NCBI GenBank assembly: GCA_051004815.1
Contig: JBPCJY010000251.1
Location: 1-10,314 of the forward strand
DNA length: 10,314 nt
DNA from: JBBQXY01 sp051004815
GTDB taxonomy: Bacteria; Chloroflexota; Ktedonobacteria; Ktedonobacterales; Ktedonobacteraceae
Reading direction: 5' to 3'
Position 1 is the first letter of the stretch. Each line of letters starts with the position of its first letter. The translations under genes were made by a program, and so were the position numbers. A model generated the notes under the pieces. It had not been told where the DNA came from, did not search any database, and saw nothing but the letters and a program-made list of their open reading frames with translations. Of the stretch, positions 1-6,672 are shown one piece after another.

Positions 1-111
1 CGACGCGGCTCGTGGAGCCGTTTGCTGGGGGGAGAGGCTGGGTGGGGTAGAGGGGGGGCGCCCCTTGCCCTCGCCCTGGAAATTGTGCTGTATGCCTAAC
101 TTGACGCCTAT

Positions 112-420
112 TGCTCTGTTAAACTCCACTTGACGGGTAGAGACGTAGCCCCGCCATTCCCTGTTATTACCTGTCCCCCCAGACCTTTCACTGGGAGGTT
201 TTTTGGGGAAAGGCATCGGCGAGGGGGAATGTCATGCTGAGCGTCGCGAAGAATCTGCGTGCTTGGCGACGAGAGATTCTTCGCGGCGCTCAGCATGACA
301 GGCGAAACCGGCGCTTCAAAAAACCTCCCAGTGAAAGTCCCCCCAGACAGGGTGCAGACAGGCCCCAGGCCCCCTGTCCCTACGAAGGGTTGCGCCCGTC
401 AAGTGGAGTTTGACAGAGCA
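112..420. repeat. MITE-like nested inverted-repeat element
   Basis: This element fills most of the gene-free stretch 1-504. Its ends are 26-bp inverted repeats (112-137 and 395-420) with one mismatch, and it is flanked on both sides by the same 4 bases, CTAT (108-111 and 421-424), as a target-site duplication would be. Two more arm pairs are nested inside: a perfect 20-bp pair (185-204 and 318-337) and a 27-bp pair with one mismatch (230-256 and 274-300). The 12-mer GTCCCCCCAGAC also occurs twice in the same orientation, near 173-184 and 337-348. The element has no transposase and no convincing gene, so if mobile it must be moved in trans. It lies just downstream of hpt and could fold at the 3' end of that transcript. 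The remaining flanks (1-111 and 425-504) show only two short hairpins and no gene. The structure is read directly; the MITE interpretation is inference. Confidence 0.72.
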
Positions 421-504
421 CTATGGAGCGACTGCAAGGGTCGCCCTGAAAACCGCGTTACATCTCGTAGCTTGATGCCCCTTGGTTGCAATATATTCCT
501 CTCT

Positions 505-1086
505 CTACTCCGCCGGGCTGCGGTGGAAGGTTTGGGGGCTTTCGGTCTCCTCTTCGTAGATGGTGGGTTTGAGGATGCCGACGTAGGGTAGGTTGCGATA
601 GCGTTGCGCGTAGTCGAGGCCGTAGCCAACGACGAAGCGGTCGGGGATGCGGAAGCCCATGTAGTCCAGTTTGGCGGCTTTGACACGCTCACGACCTTTA
701 TCCAGTAATGCGCAGACACGTAAGCTGAGGGGACGGCGTTGGCGCAACACCTCCATCAGGTAATGCAGAGTGAGGCCGCTATCGACGATATCTTCGACGA
801 TCAGGACGTGTTTTTGGTCCAATGGCCCTTCCAAATCCTTGAGGATGCGTACCACGCCACTGGATTGGGTGCTATTGCCATAGCTGGAGATGGCCATGTA
901 GTCAATTTCCAGCGGTAACTCGATGGCGCGTGCTAAATCGGCAATAAAAGGAACGGCGCCTTTCAATGTGCCAAGCAAGAGCAGGTATTTGCCGCGATAA
1001 TCTTCGGTGATTTGTTTGCCCAGTTCGGCTACTTTGTTCAGGATTTCTGCTTCGGGAATCAGGATTTCTGTGATGTCTTCGTGCAT
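505..1086 (-). CDS. hpt: Hypoxanthine phosphoribosyltransferase
   Basis: This cytoplasmic purine-salvage enzyme transfers phosphoribose from PRPP to hypoxanthine (often also guanine), giving IMP or GMP. The 193-residue product shows the family motifs in order: LKGAVPF at 41-47, the flexible-loop SSYG at 67-70, the PRPP-binding loop VLIVEDIVDSGLT at 94-106 with the paired acidic residues E98 and D99, the base-contacting DK at 129-130, and the C-terminal hood segment FVVGYGLDYAQRYRNLPYVG at 151-170. Family members are usually about 180 residues; the extra C-terminal tail (about 174-193) is polar and looks non-conserved. It is the second gene of a tilS-hpt pair. Its Shine-Dalgarno sequence GAGG lies in TGAGGTAAACATG, where TGA is the tilS stop, so the two genes are probably cotranscribed and possibly translationally coupled. 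Bacillus-type genomes have the same tilS-hprT order. No T-tailed terminator was found after the stop. Confidence 0.96.
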   Translation of the reverse strand: MHEDITEILIPEAEILNKVAELGKQITEDYRGKYLLLLGTLKGAVPFIADLARAIELPLEIDYMAISSYGNSTQSSGVVRILKDLEGPLDQKHVLIVEDIVDSGLTLHYLMEVLRQRRPLSLRVCALLDKGRERVKAAKLDYMGFRIPDRFVVGYGLDYAQRYRNLPYVGILKPTIYEEETESPQTFHRSPAE

Positions 1087-1093
1087 GTTTACC

Positions 1094-2563
1094 TCATGGA
1101 AGGAATTTGGTGATAGATAAGTGCAAAATGTGTTGTGTCTGGGGGGTGAGGCGTACGCGGTCGTCGATGTGTATGCCGGCTACCCAGAGACAATGGGACG
1201 TTGAGAAAAAGAGGGGAATGGTGGCACGATCAGCGCGTGGGATGTGCTGGTTGACCAGTACATCCTGCACTTTTTTCTCGTGCGCCATGCCCAAAGGGCG
1301 TATACGATCACCAGGTCGCCTTGTGCGTACCTGTAGGGAAGAGCCGACGTGCTCTCCATCAATATAGACAGTATAACGAGTCGCGGGTAGGATGCGCCAC
1401 ACTTCCGGCCAATCCTGGCGCGATAGAGCCAGCTGCGCCTCTTGCAATAGCGGCTCCGCGACAAACTCCGCCTCGGCAATCCAGGGCGTTCCCGCTACGC
1501 TGATACGGCCAGGGATAGGCAGGATGACCGCTTCATCCAACGCGGAAAAGACCGTGAATTGGTGCTCTTTCTCAATAAGACGATCAAAGCGCGTCGTATT
1601 CAAATTGGCGGTGAGGCGTACATGCCCTGGAAGGTCGAGTGTCATCGAGTGTGCGGATTGGTGCTGCTGAATAAAACGTTCAAGCAGGAGATAGTGGCGC
1701 AGTTCGAGCGGGGATTGTCCGGCGCATAAGTGGGCGGTGGCGCGACGTAACAGGTGCCTTTGCAGACTAAGTGGCAATGCTAGCAGGGCTGAGGTATGCA
1801 GGACGATGGTATCTTCTTGCTCTGTGGCAACCACCACTGGCCATGATAGGTCAACCTGCTGCTCAATCCAGGCGACATCGACGTCTACAACCTCGGCGTT
1901 GCGCAGTAGCGTGGCACGGATGCCGGGGTTCATGGATGTCAATAAGGGGAGGAGTTCGTGGCGGATGCGGTTGCGCAGGAAGCGCGTATCAGTATTGCTG
2001 GCATCTTCCAGTGGCAGCAGGTTGTGTTGCTGGCAATAGGCTACGGTTTCGGCGTGGCTGCTTGCCAGTAAAGGTCGGATGATATCGTGCTGGCGTGGCG
2101 TCATGCCGACCATGCTCGCCAGACCACCGCCGCGCAACCAGTGGAGCAACAGGGTTTCGACCTGGTCATCGGCATGATGGGCGACGGCGATAGGTTGACC
2201 GTGCGCCACCTGGCGTAGAAAGCGATAGCGAGCGGTACGAGCAGCCTCTTCCAGCGATTGCCGTTCCTCGCGTGCCAGCGCGGATATATCTATCGAGCCA
2301 ATAGTAGCAGGTAGTCCCCAGGCGTGGGCCAGTTGCGCGACATAAGCGGCATCCTGATCGCTGGCCGCGCCGCGCAACTGGTGGTTGAGGTGGGCAACGT
2401 GCAGTTGCACATGGGGATAGCGTTTGTCCGCCGTGCCACAGAGTCGATGCAAGATGTGCAGGAGGCACAGTGAATCGGCCCCACCTGAGACGGCGACGAT
2501 GATGGTGCCTTGCGCAGGAAGAAGCCCGTATTGCTCGATATAAGCTGTAATACTATCTAGCAT
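1094..2563 (-). CDS. tilS: tRNA(Ile)-lysidine synthetase
   Basis: TilS uses ATP to attach lysine to C34 of the tRNA-Ile with CAU anticodon, giving lysidine. This switches decoding from AUG to AUA and charging from Met to Ile, and is essential in most bacteria. The 489-residue product has the N-type ATP pyrophosphatase P-loop SGGADS at 26-31, the LNHQLRG segment at 59-65, HHADDQVET at 129-137, and the substrate-recognition stretch EDASNTDTRFLRNRIRHELL at 186-205. The C-terminal TilS domain spans about 410-472 (RRPGDRIRPLG, then KKVQDVLVNQHIP). Length is normal for a full-length TilS. I chose the start at 2563 because family homology begins there and a TATAAT box (2594-2599, minus strand) would overlap the earlier in-frame ATG at 2605, which would add 14 atypical residues. 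No strong Shine-Dalgarno precedes either start. hpt follows 7 bp downstream. Confidence 0.95.
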   Translation of the reverse strand: MLDSITAYIEQYGLLPAQGTIIVAVSGGADSLCLLHILHRLCGTADKRYPHVQLHVAHLNHQLRGAASDQDAAYVAQLAHAWGLPATIGSIDISALAREERQSLEEAARTARYRFLRQVAHGQPIAVAHHADDQVETLLLHWLRGGGLASMVGMTPRQHDIIRPLLASSHAETVAYCQQHNLLPLEDASNTDTRFLRNRIRHELLPLLTSMNPGIRATLLRNAEVVDVDVAWIEQQVDLSWPVVVATEQEDTIVLHTSALLALPLSLQRHLLRRATAHLCAGQSPLELRHYLLLERFIQQHQSAHSMTLDLPGHVRLTANLNTTRFDRLIEKEHQFTVFSALDEAVILPIPGRISVAGTPWIAEAEFVAEPLLQEAQLALSRQDWPEVWRILPATRYTVYIDGEHVGSSLQVRTRRPGDRIRPLGMAHEKKVQDVLVNQHIPRADRATIPLFFSTSHCLWVAGIHIDDRVRLTPQTQHILHLSITKFLP

Positions 2564-2593
2564 ATTGACGCTCAATGTGATACGATATAAGAA

Positions 2594-2622
2594 ATTATAT
2601 CCCATCTAGTCAAAGATGTAGG
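2594..2622 (-). promoter_or_regulatory. Candidate promoter for tilS-hpt
   Basis: On the minus strand a perfect TATAAT box (2594-2599) lies about 30 bases upstream of the preferred tilS ATG at 2563, which would give a 5' leader of roughly 20-25 nt. The hexamer 17 bases further upstream (2617-2622, CCTACA) is a poor -35 match, so this rests mainly on the -10 box. The interval between tilS and def is short and must hold divergent promoters. On the plus strand TTGACG (2565-2570) and TATAAG (2586-2591) are present but only 15 bp apart, so a def promoter there is less certain. Confidence 0.4.
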
Positions 2623-2683
2623 GGCGCGATACATCGGCTCATACAGTATACACATTACATGTCGCAAGCAGGAAACAGCAGTT

Positions 2684-3193
2684 ATGGCAAATCACAAAAT
2701 AATTACGACAGAAAACCCCATATTACGGCGGAAGGCAAAGAAGATACATCACTTTGACCCGTCAATCCAAAGGCTCATGAATGAGATGTTTGAGATAATG
2801 CACGAGGCAAATGGTGTTGGCTTGGCCGCGCCACAGATCGCGCAATCGATACGTGTCTTTGTGGCTGAATTTGAAGATCGCAAGGTGGCCATGGTCAATC
2901 CTGAGATCGTCAAGGCCGAGGGCGAGACGTTGGGGCGAGAGGGTTGCCTTAGCATCCCAGGCTATTACGGTGACAATATTCGCCGTGCCGAGAAGGTCGT
3001 CGTCAAGGGGCAGGATGCACGCGGCAAGATCATCAAGGTGAATGCCGAGGGCTGGTTTGCGCGTGTTTTGCAACACGAGATTGATCACCTGGATGGTGTG
3101 CTCTTCCTTGACCGTTTAGACCGACCGGAAGATTTGCACGAAGCGACCGATGAAGATGAAATCGAGGAAGAGGCCGGGGTCGTAGGAGAATAA
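2684..3193 (+). CDS. def: Peptide deformylase
   Basis: The enzyme removes the formyl group from the N-terminal Met of new proteins as they leave the ribosome, using a metal ion (usually Fe2+). All three diagnostic motifs are present in the 169-residue product: motif 1 GVGLAAPQ at 44-51, motif 2 EGCLSIPG at 86-93 with metal ligand C88, and motif 3 QHEIDH at 130-135 with ligands H131 and H135 and catalytic E132. The length is typical. The last 20 or so residues (about 149-169) are strikingly acidic and lie beyond the catalytic core. An AGGAAA Shine-Dalgarno sequence sits just upstream of the ATG. The gene diverges from tilS and ends directly at a strong hairpin terminator, so it looks monocistronic. 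It does not pair with fmt (Met-tRNA formyltransferase) here, as it does in many genomes. Confidence 0.96.
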   Translation: MANHKIITTENPILRRKAKKIHHFDPSIQRLMNEMFEIMHEANGVGLAAPQIAQSIRVFVAEFEDRKVAMVNPEIVKAEGETLGREGCLSIPGYYGDNIRRAEKVVVKGQDARGKIIKVNAEGWFARVLQHEIDHLDGVLFLDRLDRPEDLHEATDEDEIEEEAGVVGE

Positions 3194-3267
3194 ATACAGA
3201 GCGGGGTGTGTTACTGATAGTCTGCACAGACCACCAGTAACACACCCCGCTCTGTATTATTTTTGTT
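3193..3267. terminator. Strong hairpin terminator, probably bidirectional
   Basis: A perfect 24-bp stem (3193-3216 pairing with 3235-3258) encloses an 18-base loop that contains a small palindrome of its own, GTCTGCACAGAC (3220-3231). On the plus strand the stem is followed by a T-rich tract (ATTATTTTTG), which is the right signal to end def. The convergent zinc-ribbon gene has its stop codon at 3257-3259, inside the right arm, so its transcript would also form the hairpin, though with no T-run on that side. The left arm begins at the last base of the def stop codon. Confidence 0.85.
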
Positions 3268-3619
3268 GGTGCCTTACCATAGGCAAGGATTGTCGTCCTA
3301 GAGCTTGTTCGCAGCCCTTACACACGTAGAAGCCTTCTTCGCGGTAGTGCAGTTCGCTGACGGTGGCGTGTAAGTAGCAGATGCCGCAGCGGCGGGCATC
3401 CGGTTGGCTTGCCAGTTGTCGGTCTTGCTCGAACTGTTCGTGCAAGGAGATGAGCATGGCCTCGAAGTCGAATGCGCCTGGGGCGTATCCGTTGCGTCCC
3501 ACGCTGATGACGGGCAAGGCTCCGGTGGCGTTACTGGCGCGTAATTCGCGACGACTGACAAACGAATTGTTATTGGACGACGCTCCGTTATTAGAACCGG
3601 GTGTATAGAAATTGCTCAA
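3257..3619 (-). CDS. Small zinc-ribbon protein, function unknown
   Basis: I do not recognise the function. Counting from the TTG start the protein is 120 residues; from the upstream in-frame ATG at 3640 it is 127. The N-terminal third is rich in Asn, Ser and Gly and probably disordered. The middle (about 45-75) is amphipathic and helical. The C-terminal part carries two CxxC knuckles, CGIC and CKGC, 18 residues apart, the pattern of a zinc ribbon or treble-clef-like metal site. I prefer TTG at 3619 because GGGAG lies 7 bases upstream of it, whereas the ATG at 3640 has no Shine-Dalgarno. The gene converges on def and shares its terminator hairpin. It is transcribed away from the MerR cassette, with a plausible promoter at 3678-3706. 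It could be a nucleic-acid-binding or protein-interaction adaptor; only the metal-binding cysteines support that. Confidence 0.7.
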   Translation of the reverse strand: MSNFYTPGSNNGASSNNNSFVSRRELRASNATGALPVISVGRNGYAPGAFDFEAMLISLHEQFEQDRQLASQPDARRCGICYLHATVSELHYREEGFYVCKGCEQALGRQSLPMVRHQQK

Positions 3620-3677
3620 AGCAAAAGCTCCCTTATACATAGTTGCAGGGTTATGGATGATACTTCATTAAGTGTAG

Positions 3678-3706
3678 CATATAGTCATAGTTCCCGCAAG
3701 TGGCAA
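3678..3706 (-). promoter_or_regulatory. Candidate promoter for the zinc-ribbon gene
   Basis: On the minus strand TTGCCA (3701-3706, 5 of 6 matches to the -35 consensus) and TATATG (3678-3683, 4 of 6) are separated by exactly 17 bases. Transcription would start near 3671, leaving a leader of about 50 nt before the TTG start at 3619. It diverges from the cassette promoter about 60 bp away, and a TAGCA/TGCTA half-site pair (3725-3750) lies between them. Confidence 0.5.
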
Positions 3707-3724
3707 AAGTGACTTCTTTTACGT

Positions 3725-3820
3725 TAGCATTTCAAGCTGATTTGTTGCTAGATACGCTCATATTGCTTGTCTTTTTGTCGTTATGTGCATTATAATGAGC
3801 AAAGGCACTAGCATTTGCTA
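3725..3820. promoter_or_regulatory. Paired TAGCA/TGCTA half-sites, putative operators
   Basis: Two inverted pairs of the same 5-base half-site flank the cassette promoter. The tight pair is TAGCA-TT-TGCTA at 3809-3820, just after the -10 box in the leader of the MerR gene. The wide pair is TAGCA at 3725-3729 and TGCTA at 3746-3750, 16 bases apart, upstream of the -35. The longer word TAGCATTT occurs directly repeated at 3725-3732 and 3809-3816. A natural reading is autoregulation by the adjacent MerR-type protein, with the downstream site placed for repression. Classical MerR operators lie between -35 and -10 with a 19-20 bp spacer, so this arrangement would be atypical. The repeats are seen directly; the regulator assignment is inference. 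Confidence 0.45.
3767..3796 (+). promoter_or_regulatory. Promoter for the MerR-MTase-HEPN cassette
   Basis: A perfect TATAAT box (3791-3796) lies 18 bases after TTGTCT (3767-3772, 4 of 6 matches to -35). Transcription would start near 3803, giving a leader of about 34 nt that includes the palindrome at 3809-3820. No second promoter was seen between the three cassette genes, so this one probably drives all of them. Confidence 0.6.
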
Positions 3821-3836
3821 ACGAAAGTGTTCAATA

Positions 3837-4316
3837 ATGCATGAGACGGATTTACCAAAATCGCTAAACTCTACCTCCCAAGAGGTATCACTACGAGAGA
3901 TTGCTGATAAGCGTTTATATACTGCACCTGAACTTATGCGGTTGACAGGTATGACCCGTAAGCAAGTTACCTATTGGGCAAAAATTGGCCTTATTACGCC
4001 AACCTTGCGTAATGCTCATGCCGAGAATGGTCAACTAGCCCTCTTTTACTCTAGTAAGGAAGTTGTCAAGGCTCTCATTGTGTGTGAACTCCGACGATCT
4101 GGCTTTTCTCCTCGCCAGGTACAGCAAGTTGGACGGAATCTTCAAGAACAGGGCATTCAATTATATGAATCTAAGGCATATTTGCTGACTGATGGCTATT
4201 CAATCTACTACGCTTTTAGCGATGGTGAAGCAGTCGATGTGCTAAAACACCATCATCAGATGTTGCTTCTTATTCCTATCCATGAGCAAGTAGCGAAATT
4301 GCAGGAGGCTGCTTAA
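3837..4316 (+). CDS. MerR-type HTH transcriptional regulator
   Basis: The 159-residue protein has a MerR-like winged helix-turn-helix. After a polar N-terminal leader (1-26), the segment LYTAPELMRLTGMTRKQVTY (27-46) forms the helix-turn-helix, WAKIGLITPT (47-56) leads into the wing, and FYSSKEVVKALIVCELRRSG (70-89) is the second helical pair. The C-terminal part (about 113-155) is not a long coiled coil with metal-binding cysteines as in classical metal sensors, so the effector is unknown. It is the first gene of the cassette: its stop is 1 bp before the methyltransferase ATG, and a perfect AGGAGG for that gene (4303-4308) lies inside its coding end. Its own Shine-Dalgarno is weak (GAAAG). 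It plausibly controls the cassette through the TAGCA/TGCTA sites, comparable in role to a controller protein of a restriction-modification locus. That role is inferred from position only. Confidence 0.85.
   Translation: MHETDLPKSLNSTSQEVSLREIADKRLYTAPELMRLTGMTRKQVTYWAKIGLITPTLRNAHAENGQLALFYSSKEVVKALIVCELRRSGFSPRQVQQVGRNLQEQGIQLYESKAYLLTDGYSIYYAFSDGEAVDVLKHHHQMLLLIPIHEQVAKLQEAA
4303..4308 (+). promoter_or_regulatory. Consensus Shine-Dalgarno of the methyltransferase
   Basis: AGGAGG sits inside the last codons of the MerR gene, 9 bases before the methyltransferase ATG at 4318. It is the strongest ribosome-binding site in the cassette and much stronger than that of the regulator itself, suggesting that the methyltransferase is translated efficiently from the shared mRNA. 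Confidence 0.75.
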
Positions 4317-4317
4317 T

Positions 4318-6672
4318 ATGTCAAACTGGATATTGCAACGGGATGAGACACCTGGAAGAGATCGGCTCGAGGTACCGGATGCACCAATTGACTTTAGTAT
4401 TCCATATAAGTCAAGGGAAAAGGGAGCTTCACGACACTTTGGTTTCTTTCCTTTTTTTGCGAAGAAGCCATGGCCAGTGGTACAGGAGTATATCAGATAC
4501 TACACAAAACCCGGTGATCTCGTGTGCGATCCTTTTGCTGGAAGCGGTGTAACACCTGTAGAAGCACTTGTGCTAGGCCGGAGGACTGCGGCCAGCGATA
4601 TCAATCCAGTAGCTCGTTTTATAACACAGATGACCGCAGTTGCGCCTGTTAATCTTACGCGGCTCAATGAAGCGTATAATCAAGTGAGGTTAATAGCTCA
4701 AATACCCATCGAGAGCCTGGATGAGATGACCGATGCTGAGGTACAAAATGTACTTCAAAACCTAAATTACCCACGTAATCCTATTCCGTCAACTGTCAGA
4801 CGTGCCGGGTTAGAGTCTATAGATCAACTTCATACACTGCGTCAGCTTGCTGGGCTTACGATGCTACGAGATGCCATCGGTCAAATTGAAGATACTCTGT
4901 ACCGTGACCTGATGAAAGTGGTCTTAGCAAACACAGCACGATATGCAAACATTATGTACATTCTTCCGTTTGATAAAGGAAAACGCAGATCTCCATATCG
5001 CGGAGATGCTGGTTTTCTCAGGCGATTTAGCTATACGCCTGCTTCTAATAACTCATTCTATGAAAATCGTGTATGGCCTACAGTGGAACATGTTTTTCCT
5101 GCTGTATATCGTGCCAAAGAAGAGACAAACCAACTTATAGGAAATTGGTATGACCCTACCAATTTCGTACTGACTGCGCTACCTGCTTCGCGTATTCATG
5201 AGATTACTGGCGAAGGGATGGTAGATTACTGCTTCACTGACCCTCCTTATTCAAATGATATTTACTTTGTGGACTTATCTACTCTTTGGGCTGCGTGGCT
5301 AGGGATAGAGATTACTCCTGAAGCTCGACGGGTAGAACTTATCACAGGAGGAACGGAGAAAAAAAGTCGTAAACAATTTGAAGATGAGTTTGCGGCATCA
5401 ATAGAGTCTATTTCTCGTGCCTTGAAACAAGATCATTGGTTTACTCTTGTCTATAAGCATAAGGATTTGAGCCTGTGGCAGACTATTGTGGCCGCGTGTG
5501 AAGATAATGGGCTGCATTACGTGAATGCCGTATGGCAAAATGTGGTTATTAAATCGACACGTCAACTAGAAAGCCCGAATATTAATTCTCATGGTGACAT
5601 GTATTTGAACTTTCGCAAAATGTCGCCAGCAAGATTTGAGTTTGTTTATGGTCAAGCACCAGTATTAGAACTGCCCACACGAGCAAATTACGTAGAACAC
5701 GAGATTGAACGAATCATTGTGGCTTATTTAGGAGCGGATATTGAGTTAATTACCTCCAGTGTGATCCAACAAATTCTTGATAGTCGGGCTTTTCATAACT
5801 ATCGAGAAAATCCCGCGGGTGTTACAGAGGATATACAGAAAGTATTACGCGGACCTAGATTTGTTTCGTGGCAGGCAGATGATAAAACGGTTCAATGGCT
5901 AATGGCATCAGGTGTAGTACTTGATTCATCATTAGATGAACTTGATCGTATACGTTACTACATTTTCGATTTGTTGCGAGAAAAAGGTATCGTTGCAGAA
6001 GGTACAGTGAAGCAATACCTGCTAACCCGCTTATCTGAGGAACATTATTCGGAACCGCTTCTTTCCGATGTATCTGCGCTATTGCGTACTGTAGGACAAG
6101 AGGTAGAAGCCCATATATGGCAATTTGTTCCAAAAAAGGTGTTTGATTATAAACAGCTTCGGTTGCTATTCAGACCTTCGCGTGCGGATGAGATTCGTGA
6201 CTGGATAGAACATAATCAAGCAAAACATGGAAGAAAACCACTCCGCATAAATCCAGAAGGATTCGCTTTGCTAGCTGATTTGCTGAGTAATGCAAATGCC
6301 GACAATCCGCATTTTGAAGCCCAATATACTCATCTTCAAGATGTGTTACAAACTGTTTTTGAGCGATTAGAAAAAAGCTTTAATGAGTTGACTGAGCAAG
6401 TAGTGGGAGTCGGTGATTGGACGCTCTTTGGAATAGACTTACGGGACTTGCCATATGAAGATGTCATTATTCAAATCGTATTGAATTCTTCCGAGCGACC
6501 TTTCAGGCTTTATCAGCACCTGGCTCAAGAAGTATTTATCAATCTCCAGGATGAGGATATACATATTCAATTTCGCCTGGTAACTCTGCAAGAATGGCAA
6601 CATGCAGAGTCTCTGATCAAAGTGAACGGCCAAGAAAATACACTTGGAATTACATTATTGAGTCGATCATGA
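4318..6672 (+). CDS. DNA methyltransferase with large C-terminal extension
   Basis: The 784-residue protein is an S-adenosylmethionine-dependent DNA amino-methyltransferase. The SAM-binding motif I is DPFAGSG at 71-77, followed by the acidic SDINP at 93-97. The catalytic motif IV is TDPPY at 307-311, with YFVDLSTLWAAWLG (316-329) after it. About 230 residues separate motifs I and IV, room for a target-recognition region, an alpha-class-like order (I, recognition, IV). DPPY favours N6-adenine, but N4-cytosine cannot be excluded. The catalytic part ends near 445. The remaining ~340 residues are helical, with a winged-helix-like stretch around 531-565, and I recognise neither a PD-(D/E)xK nor an HNH nuclease in them. 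AGGAGG lies 9 bases upstream of the ATG. The gene sits between a MerR regulator and a HEPN-like gene and is richer in A/T than the flanking genes, suggesting transfer. It could be an orphan epigenetic methylase or the modification arm of a defence system. Confidence 0.88.
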   Translation: MSNWILQRDETPGRDRLEVPDAPIDFSIPYKSREKGASRHFGFFPFFAKKPWPVVQEYIRYYTKPGDLVCDPFAGSGVTPVEALVLGRRTAASDINPVARFITQMTAVAPVNLTRLNEAYNQVRLIAQIPIESLDEMTDAEVQNVLQNLNYPRNPIPSTVRRAGLESIDQLHTLRQLAGLTMLRDAIGQIEDTLYRDLMKVVLANTARYANIMYILPFDKGKRRSPYRGDAGFLRRFSYTPASNNSFYENRVWPTVEHVFPAVYRAKEETNQLIGNWYDPTNFVLTALPASRIHEITGEGMVDYCFTDPPYSNDIYFVDLSTLWAAWLGIEITPEARRVELITGGTEKKSRKQFEDEFAASIESISRALKQDHWFTLVYKHKDLSLWQTIVAACEDNGLHYVNAVWQNVVIKSTRQLESPNINSHGDMYLNFRKMSPARFEFVYGQAPVLELPTRANYVEHEIERIIVAYLGADIELITSSVIQQILDSRAFHNYRENPAGVTEDIQKVLRGPRFVSWQADDKTVQWLMASGVVLDSSLDELDRIRYYIFDLLREKGIVAEGTVKQYLLTRLSEEHYSEPLLSDVSALLRTVGQEVEAHIWQFVPKKVFDYKQLRLLFRPSRADEIRDWIEHNQAKHGRKPLRINPEGFALLADLLSNANADNPHFEAQYTHLQDVLQTVFERLEKSFNELTEQVVGVGDWTLFGIDLRDLPYEDVIIQIVLNSSERPFRLYQHLAQEVFINLQDEDIHIQFRLVTLQEWQHAESLIKVNGQENTLGITLLSRS

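Noticed and set aside
6..23. Small hairpin CGGCTC-GTG-GAGCCG followed by TTT as a terminator of an upstream gene
   Set aside because: The stem is only 6 bp, the T-run is three bases, and no upstream gene is visible in the window.
112..420. CRISPR-like array or riboswitch in the upstream repeats
   Set aside because: The repeats are inverted and nested, not evenly spaced direct repeats, and no downstream gene on the right strand would be controlled.
428..444. Hairpin GCGAC...GTCGC downstream of hpt as its terminator
   Set aside because: The stem is 5 bp with no T-run on the minus strand; it is more likely chance or part of the flank of the repeat element.
108..591. Open reading frames across and beside the palindromic element on both strands (for example 108-296 minus and 259-591 plus)
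   Set aside because: They are low-complexity, match the inverted-repeat arms, run antisense into hpt, and have no ribosome-binding site or recognisable protein features.
4943..5140. Small plus-strand frame inside the methyltransferase gene
   Set aside because: It lies in another frame of a well-supported gene and shows no independent coding signal.
6594..6668. Longer HEPN-like protein starting at the ATG at 6594
   Set aside because: It would overlap the methyltransferase by 79 bp with no ribosome-binding site, whereas the start at 6669 gives the common ATGA coupling.
4318..6672. Fused restriction endonuclease in the methyltransferase (a single-chain restriction-modification enzyme)
   Set aside because: No PD-(D/E)xK, HNH, GIY-YIG or PLD motif could be read in the C-terminal part. 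Absence by eye is not proof, so this remains open to a profile search.
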